This document shows, one piece after another, positions 1 to 9,507 of a DNA stretch of 64,000 nucleotides. The stretch is from Paulinella micropora (lineage: Eukaryota > Cercozoa > Imbricatea > Euglyphida), in NCBI GenBank assembly GCA_009731375.1, contig BJOX01000283.1, positions 262,834 to 326,833 on the forward strand. Direction: 5' to 3'. The notes under the pieces were generated by a model, which had not been told where the DNA came from, did no database searches, and worked only from the letters and a program-made list of their open reading frames with translations. Within the stretch, counting starts at the first letter, position 1. Each line of letters starts with the position of its first letter. The position numbers were made by a program, and so were the translations under genes.

Positions 1-15
1 AATGAAAAGAGACCG

Positions 16-357
16 ATGGTAAAAATTCAATGGAGAGAAGGAAATCAAACGATGTGTAAGAGTTTTAGTATTGGAAAACGAAGAAACCAAGAACAAGCAA
101 TGGAAGAAGCAAAAAAATACTACGATGAAAAAGTAAAACCAAAGTATGATGAATGGAAAGTTAATTATGATAAGGAAACAAAAGAAATCAAAAAAGAAAA
201 GAAAAGGAATTGGAAGAAGACTCCTTTCAAGTGCGAATGCGGAGCTGAAATAAATAGAAGTAGCAAAGCAAGACATATGAAATCAAACAGGCACACAGCC
301 CCGCCAGCCCCGCCCGCCCCAGCCAGCCCCGCCCGCCCCGCCCCAATTTCCATCTAA
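16..357 (+). CDS. Hypothetical protein with C-terminal C2H2-like finger, possibly 5' partial
   Basis: Open frame of 113 codons starting at ATG 16. The same frame is open back to base 1, so the true start may lie outside the window. The N-terminal 35 residues (WREGNQTMCKSFSIGKR, then an Ala/Glu helix) loosely resemble AP2-type DNA-binding folds. Residues about 74-94 hold a Cys-x-Cys followed by two His (CECG ... RHMKSNRH), a small finger common in hypothetical proteins of large and Polinton-like DNA viruses. The last 20 residues are a Pro/Ala tail encoded by an unusually GC-rich stretch (about 298-345) in otherwise AT-rich DNA. The gene reads in the same direction as the polymerase downstream. 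DNA binding is inferred, not shown. Confidence 0.5.
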   Translation: MVKIQWREGNQTMCKSFSIGKRRNQEQAMEEAKKYYDEKVKPKYDEWKVNYDKETKEIKKEKKRNWKKTPFKCECGAEINRSSKARHMKSNRHTAPPAPPAPASPARPAPISI

Positions 358-480
358 ACATAGGGGCCCCCGTATATATAGGCACGGAGAGCACACGGCG
401 GACCACGGCGAGGCAGACGATTGAGATAATTAATTTTTATTTTTGAAAATTTTATTTTACTATATATACACTGACTAACA
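358..480 (+). promoter_or_regulatory. Upstream region of the polymerase gene with TACTATATATACAC box
   Basis: A 123-bp intergenic stretch that turns AT-rich toward the polymerase ATG. The box TACTATATATACAC lies at 458-471, 23 nt upstream of ATG 481. A near-identical box, TACTATATACAC, sits at 5239-5250, 18 nt upstream of the ATG of the other plus-strand gene at 5257. The shared sequence and position suggest a viral promoter for replication-type genes. This is inference from two cases. Confidence 0.45.
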
Positions 481-3400
481 ATGGAGACACACACTTACAA
501 CGGTATTCAGTATAGGTTGGACAGATTTAGGGAACAAAAAATTAATTATGAAATCAAAAGGGTCAGGGGTCAAGATGTGCTGTATATAATACCGAAGACT
601 AGGAAGTATAAGGTTGATACAACAACGGCCCAAAATTACTTGAACCAAGTAAGAGGTGCTGTTTATTTTCACGCTATGCCAGAAGCACCACCGTTACCAG
701 TAGATGAACAACCGCAGTTTGAAGCGAAAGTGAGAGAAAGAAAAGAAATGGTGAAAGACTTAATGCGATACGGAAACTACGAAATCAAACACGTAGATAG
801 AAAGAAGCACGAGCTGGGTATTAATGAAAGCCAGTATTGGGTTAGGATTAGAGGCAACTTTACTTCATTCAGTATGGAAGATGTAGTAAATTTTATTGAG
901 ATAATCCTGAACGACTTTATCAAAAGACAGAGACAGGGAAGTATGGTTAGTCTAAGTATCAAGTTTGTAGATTACTATGGAGCAGTATCTACGGGTTTGA
1001 AAAAACTTAACGAGATTTCTGTCGGCGAAGTTTTAGGAAGATTGTCGGCAATATTTCAAAGCAACGAATACCTTTATACAGACGAAAAGGGAACCAATAT
1101 GGATAAGTTTAGGTTTGTTTTGAAATCTGTTGAAATGCCAACGGGTGGGACTAGGCTTCAAATAATTAATAAGTTGGATGTATATAAAAAGAGAGGAGTA
1201 ATTCGAATTAATAATACAGACAACATATGCTTAGCCAGAGCAATTGTTGTAGTAAAAACAAAAATTGAAAAACATACAAAATACTCACAGATTATGAAAG
1301 GCAGAAAGATACAGGAGGAGATGGCTTTGAAACTACACGAAGAAGCAAAAGTAATTCAGGATGTGTGCGGTATTCCTGAAATTAATACCTTTGCTATCCA
1401 CATTAAATACAATCTGGTTATCGTTGAATTCCCTGACAAGATTGTTTATAAGACGGACTTGCTTAATGAAAATGGTGAGCGACTTACGAACCTTTACATA
1501 CTTAAAACAGAGAACCACTACGATGCCATAACTAATATGAAGTCTATGGTAAGTAAAGAAAACTTCTGTGAAATATGTCTAAGAGGATTTCAAAAGCGAC
1601 ACGCCTGCGAAGCTAAATGTAATATCTGCGAAACCAAAGAATGTAAGGGTATTAACGATAGAAGCAATTGGACTGATTGCTATTCGTGTAATAGAAAGTT
1701 TCCAAACACTGCCTGTTTCAATAACCACAAGAAGACGAACTGCGATATCAAAGCAAAATGTCTTTCGTGCGGACTTAATTACAGGAAGAAGAACGAACAC
1801 AAATGCGGTTATGTGAAATGCCGTAATTGTAAGGAACTGAAACCACTTGAACACCAATGTGAAATCGTGAAGAAAGACATACTACCTTTTTCAGAGAAAT
1901 ACATATTCTTTGACTTTGAAGCGACACAGGATACGGGCGAGCACATTGTTAATCATTCGGAAAGTCAGTATTACGATGCTAAGGAACCACCCGTCATTCA
2001 TAAGAACATTGATGATTTCTGTAAGTGGGCTTTTGAACCTCAACACAACGGCTTTACATTCATTGCTCATAACAGTCGCGGTTATGATTGTCAGTTTATT
2101 CTTAAATAGTTAGTGGATAACGGGCAGGCTCCATTTGTCATTTATCAAGGCGGTAAGATAATGATGATGACTTTGAAGAAATACCGTTTCATTGATAGTT
2201 TGAGTTTCTTGACTATGCCTCTGGCTGATTTTCCTAAAACATTCGGATTGAAAGAACTTAAAAAGGGCTTCTTCCCTCACTTCTTCAATACGGACAAGAA
2301 CAGAAATTATGTTGGTGTTATGCCACATAAGAAGCACTACGGCTACGACACGATGAAAGATAAGAAAAGGGAGGAATTCTTAGAATGGTATGAAAGCCAA
2401 AGAAACAACACATTTGATATGCAGAAGGAAATCGCAGAATACTGTCATAGCGATGTTGATATTCTGAGAAGGGGTTGTATGGATTTTAGAAAGCAGTTTT
2501 TAGAATTCGGTATTGACCCGTTTCAATATACAACTATTGCGAGTTGTGTTATGGCTTTGTATCGGGCTAAGTTTATGCCAGAGAATTCAATTGCTGTGTT
2601 GAAGGCGGAAAAGCAAAACAGGATAACCTCTCGGGCTTGTGTTGAATGGATAGCTTACAGAAGCAGGTTTGACCAAACGGATATCAAACACGCATTCAAT
2701 GGAGGTGAAAAAATGTTTCGTATTGGCGACTCAACTATTTATGTAGATGGCTGGGATGAGAAGAACAAAACCGCTTACGAATTTCACGGATGTTTCTGGC
2801 ACGGATGTCCAAAGTGCTTTAATAGAAATACAATCAATACTAAGAAGAATGAAACGATGGGCGAACTATACAAGGCAACAATGAGACGAGAAAAAGACCT
2901 AAGCAAACAAGTAAGCAAAATAATAAGTATATGGGAATGTGAATGGAGATTAATGAAAACAAGTGAAACCCTAGCGGAAGATACTAATGAACGAATTACG
3001 GAACAAGAAGGACTGAACCCGCGAGAAGCAATGTTTGGAGGTAGAACGGATGCTCTAACATTGTATTGGAAGTCAAGAAACAACAATGAATATGCGAACT
3101 ACATTGATGTATCTGGATTATATCCGACCGTGATGTATTATGACCCCTACCCTAGCGGGCACCACGAAATCATTAGACCCAATAATGATGATGACAGACT
3201 GTCTATGAAAAACAAAATCATAAACAGAGAATATTTCGGAGTGTCTAAGGTTAAGATGCTACCGCCTAGAAAATTACTTCACCCCGTTTTACCTAAGGCT
3301 GACAGAGGTAAGCTTATGTATTACTTATGCGACAAGTGCGGAATGACTGAACAGAAAACCGAATGTAAGCACACCGATAACGAGCGAGCAATAACTGGCA

Positions 3401-4488
3401 CTTGGGCAACACCCGAAATCTACAAGGCCTTAGACAAAGGCTATAAGCTAATTAAGGTATATGAGGTATGGCACTGGAAGGAACAGAGCAGTAGCCTTTT
3501 CAAAGATTACATAAAAACTTTCTTAAAGGTTAAACAAGAGTCAAGCGGATATCCTGATGGATGTATTACAGAAGAACAAAAAAGAAACTACATTGACAGT
3601 ATGGAAATCAAGATGGGAATTAAGATGGACGAAAACAAAATAGAAGAAAACCCAGGACGGCGAGCGGTTGCTAAGTTGTGCTTGAATAGCCTGTGGGGCA
3701 AGTTTGGTGAAAAGCAAAACAAAACTCAAAACAAAATGATTAAAGATAAAGATACCTTATACAAGTTAATGAACGATAAGTCAGTTGATAACATAAACAT
3801 AAACATTATTAACGACAAAATAATAGAAGCGAGTTATGACCTTAAACAAGATGCGGTAAGCGACCCCGTAAAAACAAATATTGTAGTTGCTTTATTTACG
3901 ACTTGCCACGCGAGGATTAGACTATATGAGATGATGGACAAACTAGACAACAGAGTTCTATACCACGATACCGACAGTGTCATATACACAACAGACTTAA
4001 CGAAAGGCGAAACAGATGTGAAAACGGGTAAGTTGTTAGGCGAATGGACGGACGAACTACACGGAGCAAAGATTATGACCTTTATCGGAGGCGGACCAAA
4101 GTGTTATGGATATGTCTTAGATAACGGCAAAGCAAGTATGAAAGTAAAAGGCTTTAGTATGAATTATGAAAACAATAAATCATTAAATTTACCAAATATG
4201 TTAAGTGTCATTAGTTGCGGACTTGGAATTAAAAACAACGACCTTATTGAGAACGGCAAGAATGAATTGTTAGAGTTGCTTAAAACTCAGGAAGAAAAAT
4301 TGATTGCTAAACGAATTGAAAAATCAGGTAAAGTTGTTATTGTAGAAAACAGCAAGATAACAAGAGATAAACAACAGAAAAAAATAACGAGCGAATACTT
4401 AGAAAAAATATTCAGCTTTACTTACACCAAAAGAAATATTATAGGAATTGTAGATAATGCGATTGAAACTAGACCATTCGGTTATTAA
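481..4488 (+). pseudogene. polB: Protein-primed family B DNA polymerase, interrupted by an in-frame TAG
   Basis: One frame of 1335 codons runs from ATG 481 to the stop at 4488, broken only by a TAG at 2107-2109 (codon 543). The codon after it is TTA and the next is GTG, so the second half has no natural start there. N-terminal about 360 residues are unrecognised. Residues about 363-461 are Cys/His-rich zinc fingers. Exo I (FFDFEA, about 476) and Exo II (AHNSRGYDCQF, about 529) precede the stop, and Exo III (YCHSDVDILRR, about 653) follows it. A Cys-rich insert, YEFHGCFWHGCPKC (about 766), is typical of Polinton/adintovirus polymerases. The palm has motif A (DVSGLYP, about 875), motif B (LCLNSLWGKFG, about 1065) and motif C (YHDTDS, about 1161). 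It would replicate the viral genome from a terminal-protein primer. The TAG separates Exo II from Exo III and the whole polymerase domain, so the copy is probably inactive unless the TAG is read through or is a sequence error. Confidence 0.9.
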
Positions 4489-5198
4489 ATGAAAAAAGCA
4501 ATAAAAAAAGTTTATAGATATATTTTTTTTGCCCCTACCCTTGAAGCTCCTGATTGTATGAATTCCTTTTTTTGGTTTAACTAACTTAGTATTTACAGCC
4601 GTAGCACCCATTAACGATACGGGGTCAAATGCGGTTCGGTAGTTCGTCGTTAGCTTCGCGGTCTTCGCCCTTTTACCTTTTGGATTTACTTTCACAGCTA
4701 CTCGGTCAATCACTCCTTCCACAAAGTCTCTTGTGCTACTGCCTTTATTGTATGTGGTCGCCCTTACCCCAGTCTGCCTACTTAAATCTTTCGCAATAGT
4801 TCCTCCAAGGCTATGACCCGTCAGCTCTACATTATCCTTACCATATTTTTTATGACTTCATTAACCAGCTTCTGCTCTTCTTTGTATCTTGGTGTTCTTT
4901 TTAATACTCCCTTTACCAATGCGACATCTGTGAGTAAGTCTCGCTTATCCGCACTTCCTCTAAATGCTACAATAGCTTTGCCATCTTTTTCATACACTGT
5001 TGATTTTTCTTTGCTAGCAACTGGCTTCCATCCGTCAGACCCTTTTCGTTCTGACGAAGACAAATAGACATCCTCCGACAACTCAGCACTGCCTCCCTTC
5101 TGTTTCCTATATTCTTTACTAGCTTTTTTCAATGCTTCACCATAGCTTATGTTATGCTTAGCAGAGTAAGCCTTTACGAAGGCAATCCACTCGGCCAT
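4399..5198 (-). pseudogene. Class-3 lipase-like alpha/beta hydrolase, frameshifted
   Basis: Begins at ATG 5198. The first 123 codons contain VAFRGSADKRDLLTD, the conserved strand and oxyanion region of class-3 lipases. The frame then ends at a TAG just after an A6 run (about 4844-4849). One frame over, the reading continues with the nucleophile elbow GHSLGG (4800-4817) and an open frame down to 4399. The last 90 bases overlap, in antiparallel, the end of the polymerase gene. Class-3 lipases cleave acyl esters. In a virus this could act on host membranes during entry or exit, which is inference. A single 1-nt change in a homopolymer breaks the gene and could be real decay or a base-calling error. 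TTAATATA lies immediately upstream (5201-5208), as for the capsid genes, so it may have been expressed with them. Confidence 0.75.
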
Positions 5199-5200
5199 TA

Positions 5201-5208
5201 TATATTAA
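5201..5208 (-). promoter_or_regulatory. TTAATATA box upstream of the lipase gene
   Basis: On the minus strand TTAATATA ends 2 nt from the lipase ATG (5198). The same octamer precedes four other genes of this element, at 6862, 8494, 17545 and 17608. Probably a viral promoter or initiator element. Function is inferred from recurrence. Confidence 0.45.
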
Positions 5209-5256
5209 TTATTTAATTTTTTTAATTTTTTTCCTCCCTACTATATACACCCTACT

Positions 5257-5532
5257 ATGACAACCCTAACCAGACTGTGCGAGAAGTTCCAAAAACTTTC
5301 CATTGAAGGAGAAAAAAAATCCTTCTCGTTGGAAGATGTTCAAAAGGTAATCCACGACGAAATCAAAGCAATTGAAGAAAAGAGAAATACACAGCCGAAA
5401 GACACTTTTCAATTTGGCAAATACAAGGGAAAGAAGTTTGAAGACATCGCAAAGATTGACAAGCCATACATTGAATGGTTAGTTCGTCAGCCGTGGTGTA
5501 GAAATACGGCTGAATTGAAGAAGTATTTGTAG
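5257..5532 (+). CDS. Small protein with ExoX-C / DUF3820-like domain
   Basis: 91 codons from ATG 5257. The first 45 residues are helical and charged. Residues about 51-79 carry FGKYKGKKFEDIAK, an acidic/Tyr segment and WLVRQPW, the pattern of the C-terminal domain of exodeoxyribonuclease X-like proteins (DUF3820). This small domain is widespread in phages and large DNA viruses and is thought to bind nucleic acid. It has no nuclease domain of its own. A TACTATATACAC box 18 nt upstream matches the one before the polymerase, so the two are probably co-regulated replication-type genes. The stop codon lies inside a GC-rich hairpin. Confidence 0.6.
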   Translation: MTTLTRLCEKFQKLSIEGEKKSFSLEDVQKVIHDEIKAIEEKRNTQPKDTFQFGKYKGKKFEDIAKIDKPYIEWLVRQPWCRNTAELKKYL

Positions 5533-5615
5533 GGGCAAGCCCCTACGACCCCGCCGTTGGGTATTTGTTTTTTTTGCTTTATTGGTTGGGGGTTGTAGGG
5601 GGCGAAGACCCCTAC
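5529..5615. terminator. Pair of GTAGGGG/CCCCTAC hairpins between convergent genes
   Basis: Two stem-loops with the same 7-bp stem, GTAGGGG...CCCCTAC, lie at 5529-5546 (loop CAAG) and 5595-5615 (loop GCGAAGA). They overlap the ends of the plus-strand gene ending at 5532 and the minus-strand gene ending at 5612, with a T-rich stretch between. A related stem, GTAGGG/CCCTAC, sits just before the integrase ATG at about 18154-18168. They may act as transcript 3'-end or termination signals, as 3' hairpins do in some related viruses. Inference. Confidence 0.45.
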
Positions 5616-6862
5616 TGATCTTCTAAGAAATTAACGATAACACTCACATTTCCTCCATTATTAACAGTCGCGACAGACTTTTGTAAAAATGTTAGATTTT
5701 CACCAGGAGAAAGTTGAATGTCGTAAGTTCGCAAGTCAATAAGCTGACTAGAAGTAGCATTAACAAAAAGTTTAAGTATGACATCCGTTATAGTGGCACC
5801 ACCAAGAGCAGTCGCGGCGGTATCCTTTGACACGATTGAAGTTGTAGCATCAATATCAGCAAAGTTCTCCGCCGTAAGTGTTCCAGTTGTTTTCACAATC
5901 CTCACTATATTAACTTTGGTATCTTCGTTTGATATGCTCACAAGAGATGGATAAACAATTGAATAATTTGTAGCACCGCCATTAAAAAGCGATTTATTTT
6001 TTATGCTAAGAATTGGGCTTTCAGTAGTGCTCGCTGGCTCACTTCCTTCCGCTTCGTTAGATATGCTTGAATTAACGGTGTTAGCGCCCTCAATAAACAT
6101 ACTACAACTTGCTGTTTTTAAACTTTGTATTCCTGTATCGGCATCATTTCTCATTCTAGCAACAAATGGAAGAGTTGTATTCCGCAGACTGACACCCGTG
6201 TTGGCATTCGCATACTTAATCATATGGACTTGCTGGAATTCGCCTGTGTTGGGGTTCTCAATTGAAAACTTAATGGCCCCAAAGCCTAAATATTGAAATT
6301 GAATTTGAAAGACATTTCCCTTCGTCAAATCCAAGAGCGGCATATCGCCTGTTCCATCACATGGGTCATCCCAGGTTGCTTGTTGAATATAGGAAACAAC
6401 ACCTCCTTTCGCGTGCGCTATACAGAAACCAACCACACCATCCTTATAAAAGTAGAATCCATTTTGTAGTGCGGTATCGCCTATACCAATAAATGATATA
6501 TATTCCTTAGTTTCATCAGTAGTCCATAAGGCAGTGAAGCGGGCTAAAACACCCATACCCGTTCTGTATTTTATTTTTCTTTTGCTTTCCATAACGGCAT
6601 TAGCAGTAGCATTAGCGGTTGTTTTTAATTCGGCCATATTACTGCTAAATGAAACGCTCGCGTTCGTTTCTGTTTTTGTCCATACCCTTGTATTGATAGT
6701 ATATGGAAAGATTTCCTGTAATACTGGTGTTAATGAACTGGTTAATGCTTCACCAAAGGCAGTTTTCATATTTTGACCCCCTACATATCCATCATACCCG
6801 ACTTTGACATTTACGAAGTCGCCGCCTGGATTTTGGGCGACTAAATTTCGTTGGTGGCTCAT
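5612..6862 (-). CDS. Putative virion structural protein (416 aa)
   Basis: Open frame from ATG 6862, next to the major capsid gene and in the same direction. The protein is rich in Thr, Ser, Asn and beta-strand patterns with no membrane segment. The segment KIKYRTGMGVLARFTALW (about residues 94-111) is reminiscent of conserved segments in structural proteins of environmental DNA viruses. The C-terminal third is a Ser/Thr-rich beta domain. Position, composition and the TTAATATAGGAA box 3 nt upstream support a role on the virion, perhaps as a spike or receptor-binding protein, but I do not recognise a named family. Confidence 0.6.
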   Translation of the reverse strand: MSHQRNLVAQNPGGDFVNVKVGYDGYVGGQNMKTAFGEALTSSLTPVLQEIFPYTINTRVWTKTETNASVSFSSNMAELKTTANATANAVMESKRKIKYRTGMGVLARFTALWTTDETKEYISFIGIGDTALQNGFYFYKDGVVGFCIAHAKGGVVSYIQQATWDDPCDGTGDMPLLDLTKGNVFQIQFQYLGFGAIKFSIENPNTGEFQQVHMIKYANANTGVSLRNTTLPFVARMRNDADTGIQSLKTASCSMFIEGANTVNSSISNEAEGSEPASTTESPILSIKNKSLFNGGATNYSIVYPSLVSISNEDTKVNIVRIVKTTGTLTAENFADIDATTSIVSKDTAATALGGATITDVILKLFVNATSSQLIDLRTYDIQLSPGENLTFLQKSVATVNNGGNVSVIVNFLEDQ

Positions 6863-6864
6863 AA

Positions 6865-6876
6865 TTCCTATATTAA
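6865..6876 (-). promoter_or_regulatory. TTAATATAGGAA box (structural gene)
   Basis: The 12-mer TTAATATAGGAA on the minus strand starts 14 nt from the ATG at 6862. The identical 12-mer is found at 8555-8566 upstream of the major capsid gene, inside AT-rich spacers with no other similarity. Likely part of a shared late promoter. Confidence 0.5.
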
Positions 6877-6934
6877 CAAAAAAATAAATAATCTATCAAA
6901 ATTAATTACTACATATTACCTAACTGGTGGGGGT

Positions 6935-8494
6935 TTAAGTTCTAGTAATGGTGCCATTCTTAACATTTACTTCTTGCTGAGTTACGACAAATGTGTAATG
7001 ATTGTAGGTGGCACTCACGACGGTTGCGATAAACTCCCATCGTCGCTCGGTGTCTAGGGATAATCCGCTGATTTCATTTTGGTCCTTGCTCCACAGAGGG
7101 CGAGTATTGTCAAAGCTATCGCACCAAAACCAGTTGTATTGATAAACATTGCTATTCATCAAAGACGAGCCTTCCAACTTCGGTTTAAGATACATATAGT
7201 CTTCTAGTTTTCCAGTTTGACAATCAACATTAAATTCCTGCTGTCGTGCTCCGTCTAGTGTGGTGTAAAATGTTTGGACCTTTGAGCCGAGCAGGTTGCT
7301 ATTATCATAGGCGGTGTTCTTGTTTTCAGTTCCGTTAAACACAGAGTGATAAATCTTCTTAATTCGCCGTCCGTGGCCTCTGTCAAATCTAAGGATAACA
7401 TTTTGAGAAGTTGAAGTTGCCGTATTTTTATACAAGTAAGAATAATCAATGTTGAAGCTCATACCTTCGGGGCTCATAATCTTCTGCTGAATTGATTGGA
7501 TAACATCGGGATTGGTTTCAACAGCTAAGAAGAGGTTGAGGTTAGTGACGGCCACACTTAAATCCGCCGCCGCAACAGTGCCTCCGCCAGTAGAAAGAGG
7601 GTCATCGTTGTAATAAAAGATTTTGGGTGTCTGTTGCCAAACAATCCGCATAGTCAAAATTTCTGGAAACATAATAGTTTTATCCAGAGCGAAAATAGTA
7701 TTGTAAAGCATTCCAAGATTAATCTTAACATTGATAATCGGGTCGGCAGTTCCAATAGTGCCTCCTGAGAAATACTTAGCCTCATTGTGCGCAACATTAA
7801 CAACACTAAGAGTGCCAGTTGCTGCTGCGATTAAACTATCATCGTGTCTGCGAGCATTGGTTGCTGGTTGAGTTAAGTAAGCTCGCATCTTAGTTTGGTA
7901 TGAAGTCATAACTTCGGTAATACGAGTAGTAATCGCCGCCGAAACATCACCACCATTCGTAGCACCAACAGCGGTCAAAGCCGTTCCGTCTGCTTTTAGA
8001 GCGATAGCATCAAGCAAGCTAACTTTTCTTTCAGTCGCAGCGGTATTACTAAAACCCGCCCCGTTTGTTGTGTTGTTCTTTTGAAGCATACAACCAGCTC
8101 CAGAGTTGTTGTCGTGGTTTTCCAAAGCGAGTAAATCATCAATGGAGGTTTCGGGTTTCCAAATCATCTTGCTAATATTGCCGACTTCATTAATGTCGCA
8201 CAGATAAACACCGCCTCTGGTAATCAATTGTATCTGCCTAATTGGTGCCAAGCAGTCCATAAAGCATTTATTGTAGTTCGCCGCCTTCGCAGCAGGAGCA
8301 TAAGTAAAACTCAAAACAGAGCGAGCCAAGTTAAATGGGCGACTAATAAGGTCAAAGTTGCTTTCCTGTCCTCCTGCGGTAGTTATAGTGATACTAGAAG
8401 AACCCTCACGAGGTGTAAGCTTATTCAAACGATAAGAAGCACTGATGTAGTCAGTCCTGCTAAAATCTAGTTCGCCTCCGTGTTGTGTAGGCAT
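6935..8494 (-). CDS. MCP: Major capsid protein, double jelly-roll type
   Basis: An open frame of 519 codons from ATG 8494 (MPTQHGGELDF). The frame extends 8 codons further, but only to a TTG, so the first ATG is chosen. The start region GELDFSRTDYISASYRLNKL, repeated beta-rich segments, a conserved tryptophan-rich end (YNWFWCDSFDNTRPLW, near the C-terminus) and the size of about 520 aa fit major capsid proteins of Polinton-like viruses and virophages, which form pseudo-hexameric trimers. Its neighbours are the penton gene upstream (8605-9417) and a structural gene downstream (5612-6862), the expected morphogenesis block. The frame is intact, unlike the polymerase and fibre. The assignment rests on context and general pattern, as no profile search was possible. 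Confidence 0.75.
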   Translation of the reverse strand: MPTQHGGELDFSRTDYISASYRLNKLTPREGSSSITITTAGGQESNFDLISRPFNLARSVLSFTYAPAAKAANYNKCFMDCLAPIRQIQLITRGGVYLCDINEVGNISKMIWKPETSIDDLLALENHDNNSGAGCMLQKNNTTNGAGFSNTAATERKVSLLDAIALKADGTALTAVGATNGGDVSAAITTRITEVMTSYQTKMRAYLTQPATNARRHDDSLIAAATGTLSVVNVAHNEAKYFSGGTIGTADPIINVKINLGMLYNTIFALDKTIMFPEILTMRIVWQQTPKIFYYNDDPLSTGGGTVAAADLSVAVTNLNLFLAVETNPDVIQSIQQKIMSPEGMSFNIDYSYLYKNTATSTSQNVILRFDRGHGRRIKKIYHSVFNGTENKNTAYDNSNLLGSKVQTFYTTLDGARQQEFNVDCQTGKLEDYMYLKPKLEGSSLMNSNVYQYNWFWCDSFDNTRPLWSKDQNEISGLSLDTERRWEFIATVVSATYNHYTFVVTQQEVNVKNGTITRT

Positions 8495-8554
8495 TTTTGT
8501 GTAAGTGCTTTTTTCCAAAAACCACTTACGAACTCAAAAACGATTTGTAAAAGG

Positions 8555-8566
8555 TTCCTATATTAA
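8555..8566 (-). promoter_or_regulatory. TTAATATAGGAA box (major capsid gene)
   Basis: Second copy of the 12-mer also found before the gene at 6862. It ends 60 nt upstream of the MCP ATG at 8494, leaving room for a 5' leader. Confidence 0.5.
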
Positions 8567-8604
8567 TCCCCCAAAAAAATAAATAATTCTAAAATTAAAA
8601 TTAA

Positions 8605-9417
8605 TTATCTAGATTTTAACAAATTAAAGAACGATGTAAATAGACTAAAATAATTTGTCTCGCGGTAAATCAACAATGTCATTACAATGCCGAGGCCGTT
8701 GAGATTAACTGGTTGGTCGTTTTCGTCAGTCAAGTAAAACCGATACAAATTGCTTGAACTAGTAGATAGTCGTTTGCCGTATTCACTGCCAGAGCCGTCG
8801 TAGATAACAGAGCCGAACGGGATTTCATTCGCGGTATATATTTCCTGTAATACGTGATTATCGCCTTCGCCTACTAAATCTGACTGTAAATATAATGTTT
8901 TTTCGCCAGTCAAAATTATGACATTTGGAGACCTAATGGAATTATTAGCAAAGAAATATGTTGAGTCGCGGTCAAAACCCATTACTTCGTGAATACGAGT
9001 TTCGGTGTCAAATATAAACCGCGGTTGAATGCCTCCGTTATTCGCTACGGTAAATAATAGCTTGCCGTCTTCTGGGTCGGTGTTTGTGTTGTTGCTTGTT
9101 ATTGTATATGTGTAGTCATTGGGGCTGTCTGCGGTTAGCACCTCGGCCAGTTTATTCTTTAAGTTGTTCATTGTGTAGTTGCCCTCGGGTATCGTAATCA
9201 GAGCCTCAAATCCATCTTCGCTCAGAGTAAAAGTATTGTATGGCGAAGAAACAGAATAATACGATTTAGGCACATAGATATGTAAAATTTTACAATGTGT
9301 TGGATTGTCTAGCGATTTCATATCAATGGAGTGAGTAAAATCGCTATCCGTGCCGTTTATCCTATTTTTGCTATTGACATAGTAAATGTTACTACTTCGC
9401 CCGCCACGATATTCCAT
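8605..9417 (-). CDS. Minor capsid (penton) protein
   Basis: 270 codons from ATG 9417. The opening RSSNIYYVNSKNRINGTDSD and the segment ITIPEGNYTMNNLKNKLAEV (about 74-93) are the hallmark pattern of Polinton/virophage penton proteins: a 'tip-G-nYt' strand followed by a helix in the jelly-roll. The rest alternates beta strands. The protein would form the pentameric vertices of the capsid. It lies directly upstream of the major capsid gene with the same orientation, as in related viruses. The frame is intact. The short spacer upstream (9418-9507) is AT-rich, with a TATATATA stretch near 9471-9479. Confidence 0.75.
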   Translation of the reverse strand: MEYRGGRSSNIYYVNSKNRINGTDSDFTHSIDMKSLDNPTHCKILHIYVPKSYYSVSSPYNTFTLSEDGFEALITIPEGNYTMNNLKNKLAEVLTADSPNDYTYTITSNNTNTDPEDGKLLFTVANNGGIQPRFIFDTETRIHEVMGFDRDSTYFFANNSIRSPNVIILTGEKTLYLQSDLVGEGDNHVLQEIYTANEIPFGSVIYDGSGSEYGKRLSTSSSNLYRFYLTDENDQPVNLNGLGIVMTLLIYRETNYFSLFTSFFNLLKSR

Positions 9418-9507
9418 TTGTAAGAGCTTTTTTTTTCAAAAAACCTCCTACGACCTCAAGAAATTATACGGTATATATATTAGAAAATATATTTTTGTTT
9501 TTATTGC

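Noticed and set aside
2107-2109. Reassigned TAG codon in the viral or host genetic code
   Set aside because: Only one internal TAG was found, and other genes here use TAG as a normal stop (for example the ORFs ending at 5532 and 34975).
8495-8518. MCP start at 8518
   Set aside because: That codon is TTG. The first ATG in frame is at 8494, which suits a eukaryotic host.
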